Shown here: positions 44,263 through 52,827 of the stretch, in pieces
Layout of the letters: each line of letters starts with the position of its first letter
Position numbering within the stretch: position 1 is the first letter of the stretch
Origin: Pseudarthrobacter oxydans
GTDB taxonomy: Bacteria; Actinomycetota; Actinomycetes; Actinomycetales; Micrococcaceae
NCBI RefSeq assembly: GCF_034258515.1
Contig: NZ_CP139438.1
Span: 1,798,001 to 1,862,000, forward strand
DNA: 64,000 bases
Direction of reading: 5' to 3'
The notes under the pieces: model-generated
What the model was told of the DNA's origin: nothing
The model's database searches: none
What the model saw: only the letters and a program-made list of their open reading frames with translations
Made by a program: the position numbers and the translations under genes

Positions 44263-44290
44263 GTCCGGTGTCCGGTGTCCGGTGTCCGGC
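44263..44290 (+). repeat. Four tandem copies of a 7-bp unit after tdk
   Basis: GTCCGGT is repeated three times and a fourth copy differs in its last base (GTCCGGC). It lies just past the tdk stop codon in the convergent gap to sepH. Confidence 0.9.
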
Positions 44291-44309
44291 CGGCGCGCAG
44301 GCCGTGTAC

Positions 44310-45647
44310 CTAGTCTCCGCGGGTCCCGAAGACAATCTCGTCCCAGGACGGAACGCTGGAGCGCTTGGGCCTCGAGGGCTGCCTTTCCGGTGCGCCCGTT
44401 TCCGGGAGCTGGCCGGTGGCAGGGGAGTTATCGTCAGTGCGCGGTGCCGGCCGGCGCGGGTTGCCGCCCAGCAGTTCGTCCAGTCCTGCTCCGCTGCCTG
44501 ACGCGCCGGTGCCGCGTGCCGCGTCAGGATCCGCTGAACCGGAGGGGCGCTGAGGGGAGGCCACGATTGTTATCTCCCGGGTGTCTGTACTGACACCGTT
44601 GTGCAGCCGGAGGTTGTCTTCCACCGGGTCCGCGTGCGGGGGGATGAGGCTCAGCCGGGAAAGCATCGACGGGCGGGCATCCCGGCGCCGGATGAAGGAA
44701 TCACCCTGGGCAGCCGGGGCACTGCCGGCATCTTCCTCCGGCTCTGCCTCCTGTTCGTCTGCTTCCGGCGTGACCTCGGAGGGCCGGGGATGGGCAGCCG
44801 GCACGCCGTGCGTGAGGAGCAGGGCCAGGGCGTCGTCGGAATCCTCATCCACGCCAAGCCGCTGGCCCCGGCGCGAGCGCAGCATGTCCAGGAGGCCGTC
44901 GGATTCCTTTTCCTTGCCCGGCGCGTGGCCGGCATTGCCTGCCTGGCTTCCGGGAACGGCGTCGGCATCGGTCTCAAAGTCAAAGGGCCGGTCGGAAACG
45001 GCCGACAGCCGGCGGGCAGGAACGGGCCCGTCCAGGGGCTCCAGTTCGCTCAGTTGCTGGGCCCAGCGGTTGGCGTTCTGCAGCGACTTCCGTGCCGGGC
45101 TGAAGGTCCACAGTGCCGGGGGCTCCTCGCCTATGCCCGGAGTGGTGCCGTTCTTGGCTTCGAAAGTGGCCGAGACAGTCCAGGTCCCATCCTGGCGACG
45201 CCAGGAATCCCACTCCACCGTGGCCGGGTCGATGCCATGGGCGGCGAGCCGGTGCCCCACCATGTCATTCAGCGTGGCAGGGTTGTCGCCGAACGCCGAC
45301 CGGTAGACGTCATGGCCGGGGGAAGGCGAGGCCACTTCCACTTTGCGGGCCTGCTGGGCCACGTACTCCCGTTCAGCAAGGACCGGCCCCTCGTACCGTT
45401 CAACCTTGGCCAGCGGAAGCCCGGAAAGCTCGGCGACGTCGGCCGCAGTGGCACCGGCGCGTATCCGAGCCTGGATGTCCCGCGGGGACATCGGAACAGC
45501 TGGCCGCTCGGCCCGCGGCTTAACCGCAGGCCGGCTGGCCGTCCTCAGCGCTTCGTCGATCGGCAGCTGGAACATCTCGCCGCCGGCCCCGCTCAACAGG
45601 AGGTGAGTCCCGTCGTCGTGTACGCCTACAAGCCGTAGATCCTGCAT
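44310..45647 (-). CDS. sepH: Septation protein SepH
   Basis: A 445-residue protein. It begins MQDLRLVGVHDDGTHLLL, the SepH (DUF3071) signature, with a helix-turn-helix-like segment PRDIQARIRAGATAADVAELSG (~75-97), then a long acidic/Pro-rich disordered tail ending RPKRSSVPSWDEIVFGTR. SepH binds FtsZ and promotes its assembly at division sites in actinobacteria. The start at 45647 has GGAGG six bases upstream and a TAGTAAT -10 further up; the longer in-frame start was rejected. Divergent from the DUF4193 gene. Confidence 0.92.
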   Translation of the reverse strand: MQDLRLVGVHDDGTHLLLSGAGGEMFQLPIDEALRTASRPAVKPRAERPAVPMSPRDIQARIRAGATAADVAELSGLPLAKVERYEGPVLAEREYVAQQARKVEVASPSPGHDVYRSAFGDNPATLNDMVGHRLAAHGIDPATVEWDSWRRQDGTWTVSATFEAKNGTTPGIGEEPPALWTFSPARKSLQNANRWAQQLSELEPLDGPVPARRLSAVSDRPFDFETDADAVPGSQAGNAGHAPGKEKESDGLLDMLRSRRGQRLGVDEDSDDALALLLTHGVPAAHPRPSEVTPEADEQEAEPEEDAGSAPAAQGDSFIRRRDARPSMLSRLSLIPPHADPVEDNLRLHNGVSTDTREITIVASPQRPSGSADPDAARGTGASGSGAGLDELLGGNPRRPAPRTDDNSPATGQLPETGAPERQPSRPKRSSVPSWDEIVFGTRGD

Positions 45648-45859
45648 ACAAATCCTCCACCCTGGCATTACTATCACTCGAAACTTTGCCACCCGGGGGA
45701 CGGGTTTTCCGTCAAGGGGCAGGGCGCGCCGCGATTTTCCGGGACAACGCTCGCAAATCCTCCGCCAGGCCCGGCCTTCACCGGGCACCAACCCGGCGCA
45801 TCCCGCGTTATGAAGGGTGTTGTCCCAGACAATCGCACAGGAAGAAGGCCAGGGCCACG

Positions 45860-46159
45860 ATGTCCACCGATTACGATGCGCCGCGCAAGTCCGAGGAGGA
45901 CGCCACCGCGGACTCGCTGGAAGAGCTGAAGACGCGCCGGTCTGACAAACCGGTTGCGGTGGTGGATGAGGACGAAAGCGAGCTTGCCGCCGGCTTTGAA
46001 CTGCCGGGCGCGGACCTCTCCGGCGAGGAGCTGGTGGTCCAGGTGGTTCCGGCCCAGGCTGACGAATTCACCTGCTCCTCGTGCTTCCTGGTACGGCACC
46101 GCTCCCAGATCGCCAGGGAGAAGGACGGCCGGTTCTACTGCAGGGACTGTGAGGGCTGA
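45860..46159 (+). CDS. DUF4193 family protein
   Basis: A 99-residue protein. The acidic N-terminal two-thirds (residues ~1-70) precede a zinc ribbon FTCSSCFLVRHRSQ and FYCRDC (C-x2-C ... C-x2-C). This actinobacterial family sits beside dut and DUF3093, as in mycobacteria (Rv2699c). Start ATG 45860 has GAAGAAGG upstream. Its last 25 bases overlap the convergent DUF3093 gene. Function unknown. Confidence 0.92.
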   Translation: MSTDYDAPRKSEEDATADSLEELKTRRSDKPVAVVDEDESELAAGFELPGADLSGEELVVQVVPAQADEFTCSSCFLVRHRSQIAREKDGRFYCRDCEG

Positions 46160-46635
46160 AGGGCTGCCGCCAGTTTGTCCGGGCGGCGGGTGGACGCCAG
46201 CCAGTACGGCGTCGGATCCGAGGGATCGGTGATGCCGATCTTGACGACGGGATCGATCCAGCCCCGGATGCAAAGGTAGGCCAGGCCGTTCAGCCGGGTG
46301 CCGCGTTCCGCCGTCGCTTCTTCACCGCGGAAGGGCTGGGCGGCACCCACGAAGCGGCGTTCAATGGTGGCCCGCCCCACGGTCAGGGTGTTTTCCGTGA
46401 CCAGGATGGTGGGGGTGGAAAGGATCAGGAGGATGGCGATAATCGTGAAGAGAACCACCGCAGCCGTGTAGCCCGCAGCCGCGCTGATAGGTGCAAACAC
46501 CAGGATTCCTGCACCTGAGATGCCCGCTGCGATGATCCAGATCCAGGCATTGGGCCACAGCTTTTCCCGGTAGACCACTGCGGCTTCGGATGATGGTGTG
46601 CCGGGAACGGGCGCGGCGGAACTGGATTCGGGCAT
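46135..46635 (-). CDS. DUF3093 domain-containing membrane protein
   Basis: A 166-residue protein with two membrane spans (~30-48 and ~52-72; WIWIIAAGISGAGILVFAP then AAVVLFTIIAILLIL) and a ~90-residue soluble domain with the conserved end DPTPYWLASTRRPDKLAAAL. The N-terminal ~20 residues are Ser/Pro-rich. ATG 46635 was chosen over a longer frame, which adds 27 basic residues. Family of unknown function next to dut in actinobacteria. Its 3' end overlaps DUF4193. Confidence 0.9.
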   Translation of the reverse strand: MPESSSAAPVPGTPSSEAAVVYREKLWPNAWIWIIAAGISGAGILVFAPISAAAGYTAAVVLFTIIAILLILSTPTILVTENTLTVGRATIERRFVGAAQPFRGEEATAERGTRLNGLAYLCIRGWIDPVVKIGITDPSDPTPYWLASTRRPDKLAAALQPSQSLQ

Positions 46636-46777
46636 GACGCAAGCTTTCCATCTTTCCCTGGCTATTTCATCCCGGCCGCTTCTGTCCCGGCGCCGGCGGC
46701 ACCTTCCCCGCAGCACAGTGCCTGCCCCCGGCAGGTGCCTGCGCCTAGGTGCGCGCGGCGGGCGCGGGTTAGAGTGA

Positions 46778-47311
46778 GTGACTGTGACTGATCATTCCGC
46801 AGCCGTAGACACCTTCACCGCAGAACCTGCCGGCCTGGCGCCGTCGGCCACAGCCCCCACACTGCAGGTCCAGCTGAAGATGCTGGATCCAGGCCTCGAG
46901 GCGCCCTCCTACGCGCACCCGGGCGACGCCGGCGCTGACCTTCGTGCCAGGGAGGACGTTGTCCTGCAGCCGGGGGAGCGCAAGCTGGTTCCCACGGGAG
47001 TGGCAATTGCCCTCCCTGACGGCTTCGTCGCCCTGATCCATCCGCGGTCGGGGCTTGCCACCAAACACGGGCTGACCATTGTCAACGCCCCCGGAACGGT
47101 GGATGCCGGATACCGGGGGGAAATAGCCGTCACCCTGCTGAACACCGACGCGAGCCAGTCCATTGAGCTGCACCGCGGCGATAGAATTGCGCAAATGGTT
47201 ATCCAGCGTGTGGAGCACGCGCAGTTCATCCCCGTCAATGAATTGAGCGGGTCCGTGCGCGGTACGGGAGGCTTCGGATCCACCGGCGGTTTCAACCCGC
47301 CGGGGGCCTAA
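46778..47311 (+). CDS. dut: Deoxyuridine 5'-triphosphate nucleotidohydrolase (dUTPase)
   Basis: A 177-residue trimeric dUTPase. All five motifs are present: [44 protein letters not shown] and [11 protein letters not shown]. An N-terminal extension (~25 residues) is not part of the fold. It hydrolyses dUTP to dUMP, limiting uracil in DNA and feeding dTMP synthesis. Two GTG starts (46778 and 46784) are possible; a TAGAGT hexamer ends eight bases before the second, so a leaderless start there is also plausible. Confidence 0.96.
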   Translation: MTVTDHSAAVDTFTAEPAGLAPSATAPTLQVQLKMLDPGLEAPSYAHPGDAGADLRAREDVVLQPGERKLVPTGVAIALPDGFVALIHPRSGLATKHGLTIVNAPGTVDAGYRGEIAVTLLNTDASQSIELHRGDRIAQMVIQRVEHAQFIPVNELSGSVRGTGGFGSTGGFNPPGA

Positions 47312-47415
47312 AGAACGATTTCCGTTCCCGCAGTATTGCTGCCGGGCGCGTACAGCAGGACGGCGGGACCCCAACGGGCCGGACCGGCACATTTCACAAC
47401 TAAGGAGACACCCCC

Positions 47416-48129
47416 ATGGTCTTTGGGCTCGGCAGGAAAGCCAAGAAGGAACAGACAGCCGAACCGGACGACTCCCTGACCGCCGCGGAGGCTTCGGCCG
47501 ACGCGGCGACCGCCACGGGCATCCGGGCAAACGGCCCGCTTGATGAATCCGAAATCACCAGCCGCGACGGCTACGTGGATCTGGGCGCGCTGCTGATCAC
47601 GCCCAGCGAGGGTCTCCAGCTGCGCCTCGAGGTCGAGGAAGCCACCCAGCGCGTCGTGGCGGTCACGCTGGACCTCAATGGCTCCAGCCTGCAGCTGCAG
47701 GCTTTCGCCGCTCCCAAGACCGAGGGCCTGTGGGACGAGATCCGCGAGCAGATTGGCCAGTCCGTGGGTGCGCAGGGTGGCCAGGTGGAAGAGATCGACG
47801 GCAGCTTTGGAACCGAACTCGTGGCCAAGTTGCCTGCGGGGCTGCCTGACGGCAGCCAGGGCTACCGCGTGGCCCGCTTTGTGGGCGTTGATGGTCCGCG
47901 CTGGTTCCTTCGCGGAGTCCTGGGCGGACCGGCGGCCCTTGAACGTGAGGCAGCCGAGCCGCTGGAGGCGCTGTTCCGGCAGGTTGTGGTGATCCGCGGG
48001 GGCAGCCCCATGCCGCCCCGTGACCTGCTTCAGCTGCGCCTGCCCAAGGACACGGCCACCACGCCTCCTCCGCCTGCCCCCTCTCTTGGGGAACCGGAAC
48101 GTGGTCCGGAAACCACACAGATTGGCTGA
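47416..48129 (+). CDS. DUF3710 domain-containing protein
   Basis: A 237-residue soluble protein. The conserved core includes GYVDLGALLITP, LQLRLEVEEATQRVVAVTL and RFVGVDGPRWFLRGVLGGP, which is characteristic of DUF3710. A charged N-terminus and a Pro-rich C-terminus flank it. It follows dut as in other actinobacteria (Rv2696c). AAGGAGACACCCCC-ATG gives a good ribosome site. Function unknown. Probably cotranscribed with the OB-fold and DUF3159 genes. Confidence 0.92.
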   Translation: MVFGLGRKAKKEQTAEPDDSLTAAEASADAATATGIRANGPLDESEITSRDGYVDLGALLITPSEGLQLRLEVEEATQRVVAVTLDLNGSSLQLQAFAAPKTEGLWDEIREQIGQSVGAQGGQVEEIDGSFGTELVAKLPAGLPDGSQGYRVARFVGVDGPRWFLRGVLGGPAALEREAAEPLEALFRQVVVIRGGSPMPPRDLLQLRLPKDTATTPPPPAPSLGEPERGPETTQIG

Positions 48130-48505
48130 CGCGGCCCCGGGGGACGGGCTCCAGCCCCGCCCTGACGTTCTCTCCCTGGACGAGCTTCCGGACAAGGGCC
48201 GCGTCGTCTGCCAGGGACGCATTGAATCGGTGACGTACCTCCCGGCGGACCAGGCACCTGCGTTCACCGCCATTGTTTCCGACGCCGAGCCGGGCCGGGC
48301 CGAACCAGGCAGGAGAGTCTCCGGCCAGGCCGGCCAGTCCAAGGCACATGGCAGGCTCCGGGTTGTATGGCTGGGGCGCCGCCGCGTGCCGGGCATCGAA
48401 GCCGGCGCCCGGCTCCGGCTTGAAGGAATGCTTTCCCGCAGCCAAGGCCTGCCCACCATGTTCAACCCACGCTACGAAATACTGTCCCGCCAGGAGAACG
48501 AATGA
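48101..48505 (+). CDS. OB-fold nucleic-acid-binding protein
   Basis: A ~134-residue protein with a single OB-fold: GRVVCQGRIESVTYLP, then RLRVVWLGRRRVPGIEAGARLRLEGML and PRYEIL. This layout recurs in actinobacterial OB proteins located between DUF3710 and DUF3159 (Rv2694c type). It may bind single-stranded nucleic acid. The start is uncertain: GTG 48101 (used here) overlaps DUF3710 by 29 bases; TTG 48122 is an alternative. Its stop overlaps the DUF3159 start by four bases. Confidence 0.8.
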   Translation: MVRKPHRLADAAPGDGLQPRPDVLSLDELPDKGRVVCQGRIESVTYLPADQAPAFTAIVSDAEPGRAEPGRRVSGQAGQSKAHGRLRVVWLGRRRVPGIEAGARLRLEGMLSRSQGLPTMFNPRYEILSRQENE

Positions 48506-49290
48506 CCGAGCCCCAGCCCGACCCGTCCTCCGGGCCCCCAAACCACGGCACCCCTGAGCGTGATGGAAGGCAGGGACCGGCCCGGGAGCCGTCACCGGTG
48601 GCCGGCCTTGCGGCGGAGTACGCGGCCAAGGCCGGGCTGCACCGGACACACGACGGCCGGGTGGACGTCCTGCGCAGCGCCGGCGGTGTCCAGGGCATTG
48701 CCGAAAGCATCGTGCCCGGGCTTATGTTCCTGGTGGCCTTCACCATCACCCGGGAGCTGACGCTGTCCCTGGTGGCGGCACTGGCTTCCGCCGCGGTGTT
48801 CACCGTGGTCCGGCTGGTCCAGCGGCGCCCGCTCACCCAGGCGCTGGCCGGTGTGGTGGGCGTAGGCATCTCGGCCTGGCTCGCAAACAGCACCGGCAAG
48901 GCGGAGGACTTCTACCTCCCCGGTTTCTTCACCAACGCCGGCTACATCCTGGCGATGGTGCTGTCCATCTTCCTCAAATGGCCGGTGGCCGGCCTGCTCT
49001 TCGGATTCATCCGGAACGAGGGCCTTGACTGGCGCAAGGACGCGGTCCGGGTCAGGGCCTACCAGCTTGGCACCTGGATCATCGTTGCGGTCCTGGCGCT
49101 TCGGCTCGTGGTGCAGGTTCCGCTCTACCTCATGGGTCCGGACGGGCTTGCGGCGCTGGCCACCACCCGGCTGATCATGGGCGCGCCCCTGTACATCCTG
49201 GGTGTCTGGATTGCCTGGCTGGTGACCCGGCCGGCCGCCGTCGACGCCGGCACGGACTCCAACGGGGAGGACGCGGGCCTGAAAGCCTGA
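48502..49290 (+). CDS. DUF3159 domain-containing membrane protein
   Basis: A 262-residue protein with about five to six membrane helices (~75-135, ~145-175, ~195-240). AKAGLHRTHDGRVDVLRSAGG precedes the membrane part and VPGLMFLVAFTITRELTLSL is the first span, as in DUF3159. The N-terminal ~35 residues are Pro-rich and disordered. It has a four-base coupling overlap with the OB gene. Function unknown. Convergent with trkA. Confidence 0.92.
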   Translation: MTEPQPDPSSGPPNHGTPERDGRQGPAREPSPVAGLAAEYAAKAGLHRTHDGRVDVLRSAGGVQGIAESIVPGLMFLVAFTITRELTLSLVAALASAAVFTVVRLVQRRPLTQALAGVVGVGISAWLANSTGKAEDFYLPGFFTNAGYILAMVLSIFLKWPVAGLLFGFIRNEGLDWRKDAVRVRAYQLGTWIIVAVLALRLVVQVPLYLMGPDGLAALATTRLIMGAPLYILGVWIAWLVTRPAAVDAGTDSNGEDAGLKA

Positions 49291-49311
49291 CGCATCGACG
49301 GCCGGATCGTC

Positions 49312-50061
49312 CTAGCCGTCGAAGCCGTCGTCCTCGGGCGCCTGCTGGGCGGTCCTGGCGCCGGCCGGCAGCGGAGCGTCCGCCTCGCCGGCCGTATCAA
49401 GGGCGTCAGGCGCCAACAGGGCGCGCAGGTGGTCCTCAGCTGCAATGGTGGTGACGAAGAACAACTCGTCTCCGCCGTCGATCACGTCGTCCCGGCTCGG
49501 CGTGATGGGTGCATGATCACGCAGGATGGCCACGAGGGTTGAATCCTCCGGCCACCGGATGTCGCCGACCGTCTGGCCGATCACGTGCGAGTCGTGCGGC
49601 ACGGTGAACTCCACGAGGGAAGAAACGCCGGTCTGAAGGGTGAGCAGCCGGACCAGGTCGCCGATCTCCACGGCTTCCTCGACGAGGGCGGTCATGAGCT
49701 GCGGAGTGTTGACGGCGACGTCAACGCCCCAGGAATCGTTGAACATCCAGTCGTTCTTGGGGTTGTTCACCCGCCCCACGGTGCGGCCCACCCCGAATTC
49801 GGTCTTGGCCAGCAGGGAAACCACCAGGTTGACCTTGTCATCGCCGGTGGCTGACACCACCACGTCTGCGTCTTCCACTTTGGCTCCCTGCAGCGTGCTC
49901 AGCTCACAGGCGTCGCCCACCAGCCAGTGTGCGCCGCGGAGGCCGCTGCGTCCAATGACCTCCGGCTTGAGGTCGATCAGGAGGATCTCATGCTTGTGCG
50001 CCAGCAGTTCCCTGGCGATGGACGAGCCGACGCTGCCGGCACCCACAATCACGACTTTCAC
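49312..50061 (-). CDS. TrkA-family potassium uptake regulator (second gene)
   Basis: A 249-residue RCK protein. The nucleotide-binding motif is KVVIVGAGSVGSSIARELL with the adenine-ribose-binding acidic residue in ILLIDLKPE. An RCK-C domain follows (VEFTVPHDSHVIGQTVGDIRWP...). It binds NAD(H)/ATP or c-di-AMP type ligands and gates a K+ transporter. In mycobacteria the equivalents are CeoC and CeoB. It overlaps the upstream trkA-like gene by four bases, so they are translationally coupled. C-terminal ~30 residues are Ala/Pro-rich. Confidence 0.92.
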   Translation of the reverse strand: MKVVIVGAGSVGSSIARELLAHKHEILLIDLKPEVIGRSGLRGAHWLVGDACELSTLQGAKVEDADVVVSATGDDKVNLVVSLLAKTEFGVGRTVGRVNNPKNDWMFNDSWGVDVAVNTPQLMTALVEEAVEIGDLVRLLTLQTGVSSLVEFTVPHDSHVIGQTVGDIRWPEDSTLVAILRDHAPITPSRDDVIDGGDELFFVTTIAAEDHLRALLAPDALDTAGEADAPLPAGARTAQQAPEDDGFDG

Positions 50062-50732
50062 TGGTACTCCTTGGCGGGTGCTTTGGCGAGGATATGGGCT
50101 ACCTGGGCGCTGCGGTCAACCTGCAGCATCGCGTGCACGGTATCGCCGTCCTGGTAGGCGGTGGCAGCGTCCGGCAGGAGTCCCTCACCAAAACGGGTCA
50201 GGTACGCCACCCGGATGGCGGCGGCTTTCTCAATGGTGCTCACCCGTTGTCCGATCCAGCTGGAGTCGAGATCGAGTTCGGCGAGCACCAGCCGTCCGGA
50301 CGGCTCGCGGAAATCGCCTGCGAGGTGCTGTTCGGGCAGGATACGCCGCAGTACCTGGTCCGCGCTCCAGCGCACGGCCGCAACGGTGGGAATCCCAAGG
50401 CGCTGGTAGATCTCGGCACGGCCGGGATCATAGATGCGGGCCACAACGTGGGGGACGTGGAACGTTTCCCTGGCCACCCGGGTGGCCAGGATGTTGGAGT
50501 TGTCGCCGCTGGAAACGGCGGCGAACGCGTACGCTTCAGCCACGCCGGCCTGTTTCAGGGTGTCCCGGTCGAAGCCGACGCCCGTGACTTTGCGTCCGGT
50601 GAATCCTTGCCGGAGCCTGCGGAAGGCGCGGTCGTCCTGGTCGATGATGGCCACGGAATGCCCGGCGTCCTCCAGCGTGTGCGCCAGCGTTGCCCCTACC
50701 CGGCCACATCCCATGATCACGAAATGCGCCAC
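50058..50732 (-). CDS. TrkA-family potassium uptake regulator (first gene)
   Basis: A 224-residue RCK protein. MAHFVIMGCGRVGATLAHTL is the Rossmann motif, followed by SVAIIDQDDRAFRRL. An RCK-C domain occupies residues ~140-215. Start is GTG with GAGGAGAG upstream. It pairs with the following gene, which has the same fold, to form a two-protein regulator complex. Divergent from a KimA-like permease 118 bases away; the shared neighbourhood suggests one K+-homeostasis unit. Confidence 0.92.
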   Translation of the reverse strand: MAHFVIMGCGRVGATLAHTLEDAGHSVAIIDQDDRAFRRLRQGFTGRKVTGVGFDRDTLKQAGVAEAYAFAAVSSGDNSNILATRVARETFHVPHVVARIYDPGRAEIYQRLGIPTVAAVRWSADQVLRRILPEQHLAGDFREPSGRLVLAELDLDSSWIGQRVSTIEKAAAIRVAYLTRFGEGLLPDAATAYQDGDTVHAMLQVDRSAQVAHILAKAPAKEYQ

Positions 50733-50816
50733 GGTCTCTCCTCTGTATTCCTGTCAAGGTCCTGCTGCTAGAACTCTACCGCCAGCGTGCCGGCTCCCGT
50801 TGTCCCCGGTCCGTCA

Positions 50817-50844
50817 TGACATCGTCCGGGAATCAGACTAGCTT
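50817..50844 (+). promoter_or_regulatory. Leaderless promoter of the KimA-like gene
   Basis: TGACAT (50817-50822), 16-base spacer, TAGCTT (50839-50844). The -10 ends six bases before GTG 50851, so transcription likely starts at the start codon. Confidence 0.6.
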
Positions 50845-50850
50845 TGTGGG

Positions 50851-52827
50851 GTGTTGACAATATTGAACGCCGTCAAGCGTGTGCTGGTGGGCCGGCCATT
50901 TCGAAATGACCGGCTGGCCCATACGCTGCTTCCCAAGCGGATCGCACTTCCGGTCTTCGCCTCCGACGCACTTTCCTCCGTAGCCTATGCCCCGGACGAG
51001 ATCCTGCTGACGCTGGCGCTGGCGGGCGTCAGTGCGGTGGCGTTCTCGCCGTGGGTGGGCGTGGCGGTGATGGTGGTCCTGCTGACGGTGGTGGCCTCCT
51101 ACCGGCAGAACGTGCACGCCTATCCTTCCGGCGGCGGCGACTACGAGATCGCCGGTGAGAACCTGGGCAGGTACGCAGGCCTCACCGTGGCCTCTGCGCT
51201 GCTGGTTGACTACGTCCTGACCGTCGCGGTGTCCATCTCCTCCGCCGCCACGTACCTCACCACCGCCGTCCCGTCGCTGCACGGCAACCAGGCCGCAATA
51301 GCCACTGTCGGCGTCGTCATCCTTGCCCTGGTGAACCTGCGCGGAATCAAAGAGGCCGGCACCCTCTTCGCCATCCCCACCTACATTTTTATGGCATCCA
51401 TCCTGGGCATGACGGCGGTGGGACTGTTCCAGGCGGCAACCGGGCAGCTGGGCCAGGCGCCCTCCGCTGCCTTCACGATCGTCCCGGCCCCCGGTTTCGA
51501 CGAGGGCCTTGTGGGCCTCGCCGGCGCCTTCCTGCTGCTGCGGGCCTTTTCCTCGGGCGCCGCGGCGCTCACCGGCGTCGAAGCCATCAGCAACGGAGTG
51601 CCCAACTTCCGCCCGCCGAAGAGCAAGAACGCCGCCACCACCCTGCTGCTGCTGGGCGTCATCGGCGCCACCATGCTGGCGGGCATCATCTACCTGGCCA
51701 ACGCCACCAAGGTGCACATCGTCCTGGACCCGGCCACCGAGTTCCTGCTCAACGGCAACCCCCTGCCGGAGGGGTACATCCAGAACCCTGCCATCAGCCA
51801 GATCGCCCAGACCATCTTCGGCCCGGGATCCATACCGTTCTACATCGTGGTGGCCGCCACCGGCGTGATCCTGGTGTTTGCCGCCAACACCGCCTTCAAC
51901 GGCTTTCCGGTGCTGGGCTCCATCCTCGCCCAGGACGGCTACCTGCCGCGGCAGCTGCGCACCAGGGGTGACAGGCTGGCCTTCAGCAATGGCGTCCTGG
52001 CCCTCGCCGCAGGCGCGCTGGTACTGATCATCGCCTTCAACGCGGACGTCACCAAGCTCATCCAGCTCTACATCGTGGGTGTCTTCATCTCATTCACCGC
52101 CAGCCAGCTGGGGATGATCCGGCACTGGGGCCGGCAGCTCAAGCTGGCCAAGGACAAGGCAGTCCGGCGCCGGATGGCCAAGTCCCGCGTCATCAACAGC
52201 ATCGGCTTCGGCATGACGGCCACGGTCCTGGTCATCGTGCTGGTCACCAAATTCGAGCAGGGCGCCTGGATTGCCCTGCTCGCCATGGTCATCCTGTTCC
52301 TCATCATGTGGAGCATCAGGGCGCACTACGACAACGTGGCCAGGGAACTGGCCGTGGACGAGGACTCTTCGCCGCGCGCCCTTCCCACCAGGGTGCACGC
52401 CGTCCTGCTGGTGTCCCATGTGCGCAAGCCCGTGCTGCGGGCGCTGGCGTACGCCAGGGCCTCCCGGCCGTCCCGGCTTGATGCGGTGACAGTGGACATC
52501 GATGCCGAAGAAACCGCGCAGACCGTGGCTGACTGGGAAAAGCTCGAGATTCCGGTGCCGCTGACCGTGCTGGCCAGTCCGTACCGGGAGACGGTCACGC
52601 CCATCATGGAGTACGTCAAACACATGCGGAAGGATTCCCCCCGCGACCTGATCGTGGTCTACATCCCCGAATACGTTGTAGGCAAGTGGTGGGAGCAATT
52701 GGTCCACAACCAGACGGCCCTGCGCATCAAGACCCGGCTGCACTTTGAACCCGGCGTCATGGTGGCGAGCGTCCCCTGGCAGTTGAAATCATCCGAAGAA
52801 GCGAAAAACCTGCAGGACGTCCAATAA
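50851..52827 (+). CDS. APC-family permease, KimA-like potassium importer
   Basis: A 658-residue protein with ~12 membrane spans (~30-490) and a cytoplasmic ~165-residue C-terminal domain of universal-stress-protein type (AVLLVSHVRKPVLRALAYAR...). LPVFASDALSSVAYAPDEIL in span 1 is the KimA-type signature, and the length matches the c-di-AMP-controlled KimA transporter. K+ is the likely substrate by family, consistent with the divergent trkA pair. GTG start fits the leaderless promoter. The next gene starts in its stop codon. Confidence 0.87.
   Translation: MLTILNAVKRVLVGRPFRNDRLAHTLLPKRIALPVFASDALSSVAYAPDEILLTLALAGVSAVAFSPWVGVAVMVVLLTVVASYRQNVHAYPSGGGDYEIAGENLGRYAGLTVASALLVDYVLTVAVSISSAATYLTTAVPSLHGNQAAIATVGVVILALVNLRGIKEAGTLFAIPTYIFMASILGMTAVGLFQAATGQLGQAPSAAFTIVPAPGFDEGLVGLAGAFLLLRAFSSGAAALTGVEAISNGVPNFRPPKSKNAATTLLLLGVIGATMLAGIIYLANATKVHIVLDPATEFLLNGNPLPEGYIQNPAISQIAQTIFGPGSIPFYIVVAATGVILVFAANTAFNGFPVLGSILAQDGYLPRQLRTRGDRLAFSNGVLALAAGALVLIIAFNADVTKLIQLYIVGVFISFTASQLGMIRHWGRQLKLAKDKAVRRRMAKSRVINSIGFGMTATVLVIVLVTKFEQGAWIALLAMVILFLIMWSIRAHYDNVARELAVDEDSSPRALPTRVHAVLLVSHVRKPVLRALAYARASRPSRLDAVTVDIDAEETAQTVADWEKLEIPVPLTVLASPYRETVTPIMEYVKHMRKDSPRDLIVVYIPEYVVGKWWEQLVHNQTALRIKTRLHFEPGVMVASVPWQLKSSEEAKNLQDVQ

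Noticed and set aside
50733..50850. ydaO-type c-di-AMP riboswitch before the KimA-like gene
   Set aside because: The gap is only 118 bases and the promoter appears leaderless, leaving no room for the aptamer.
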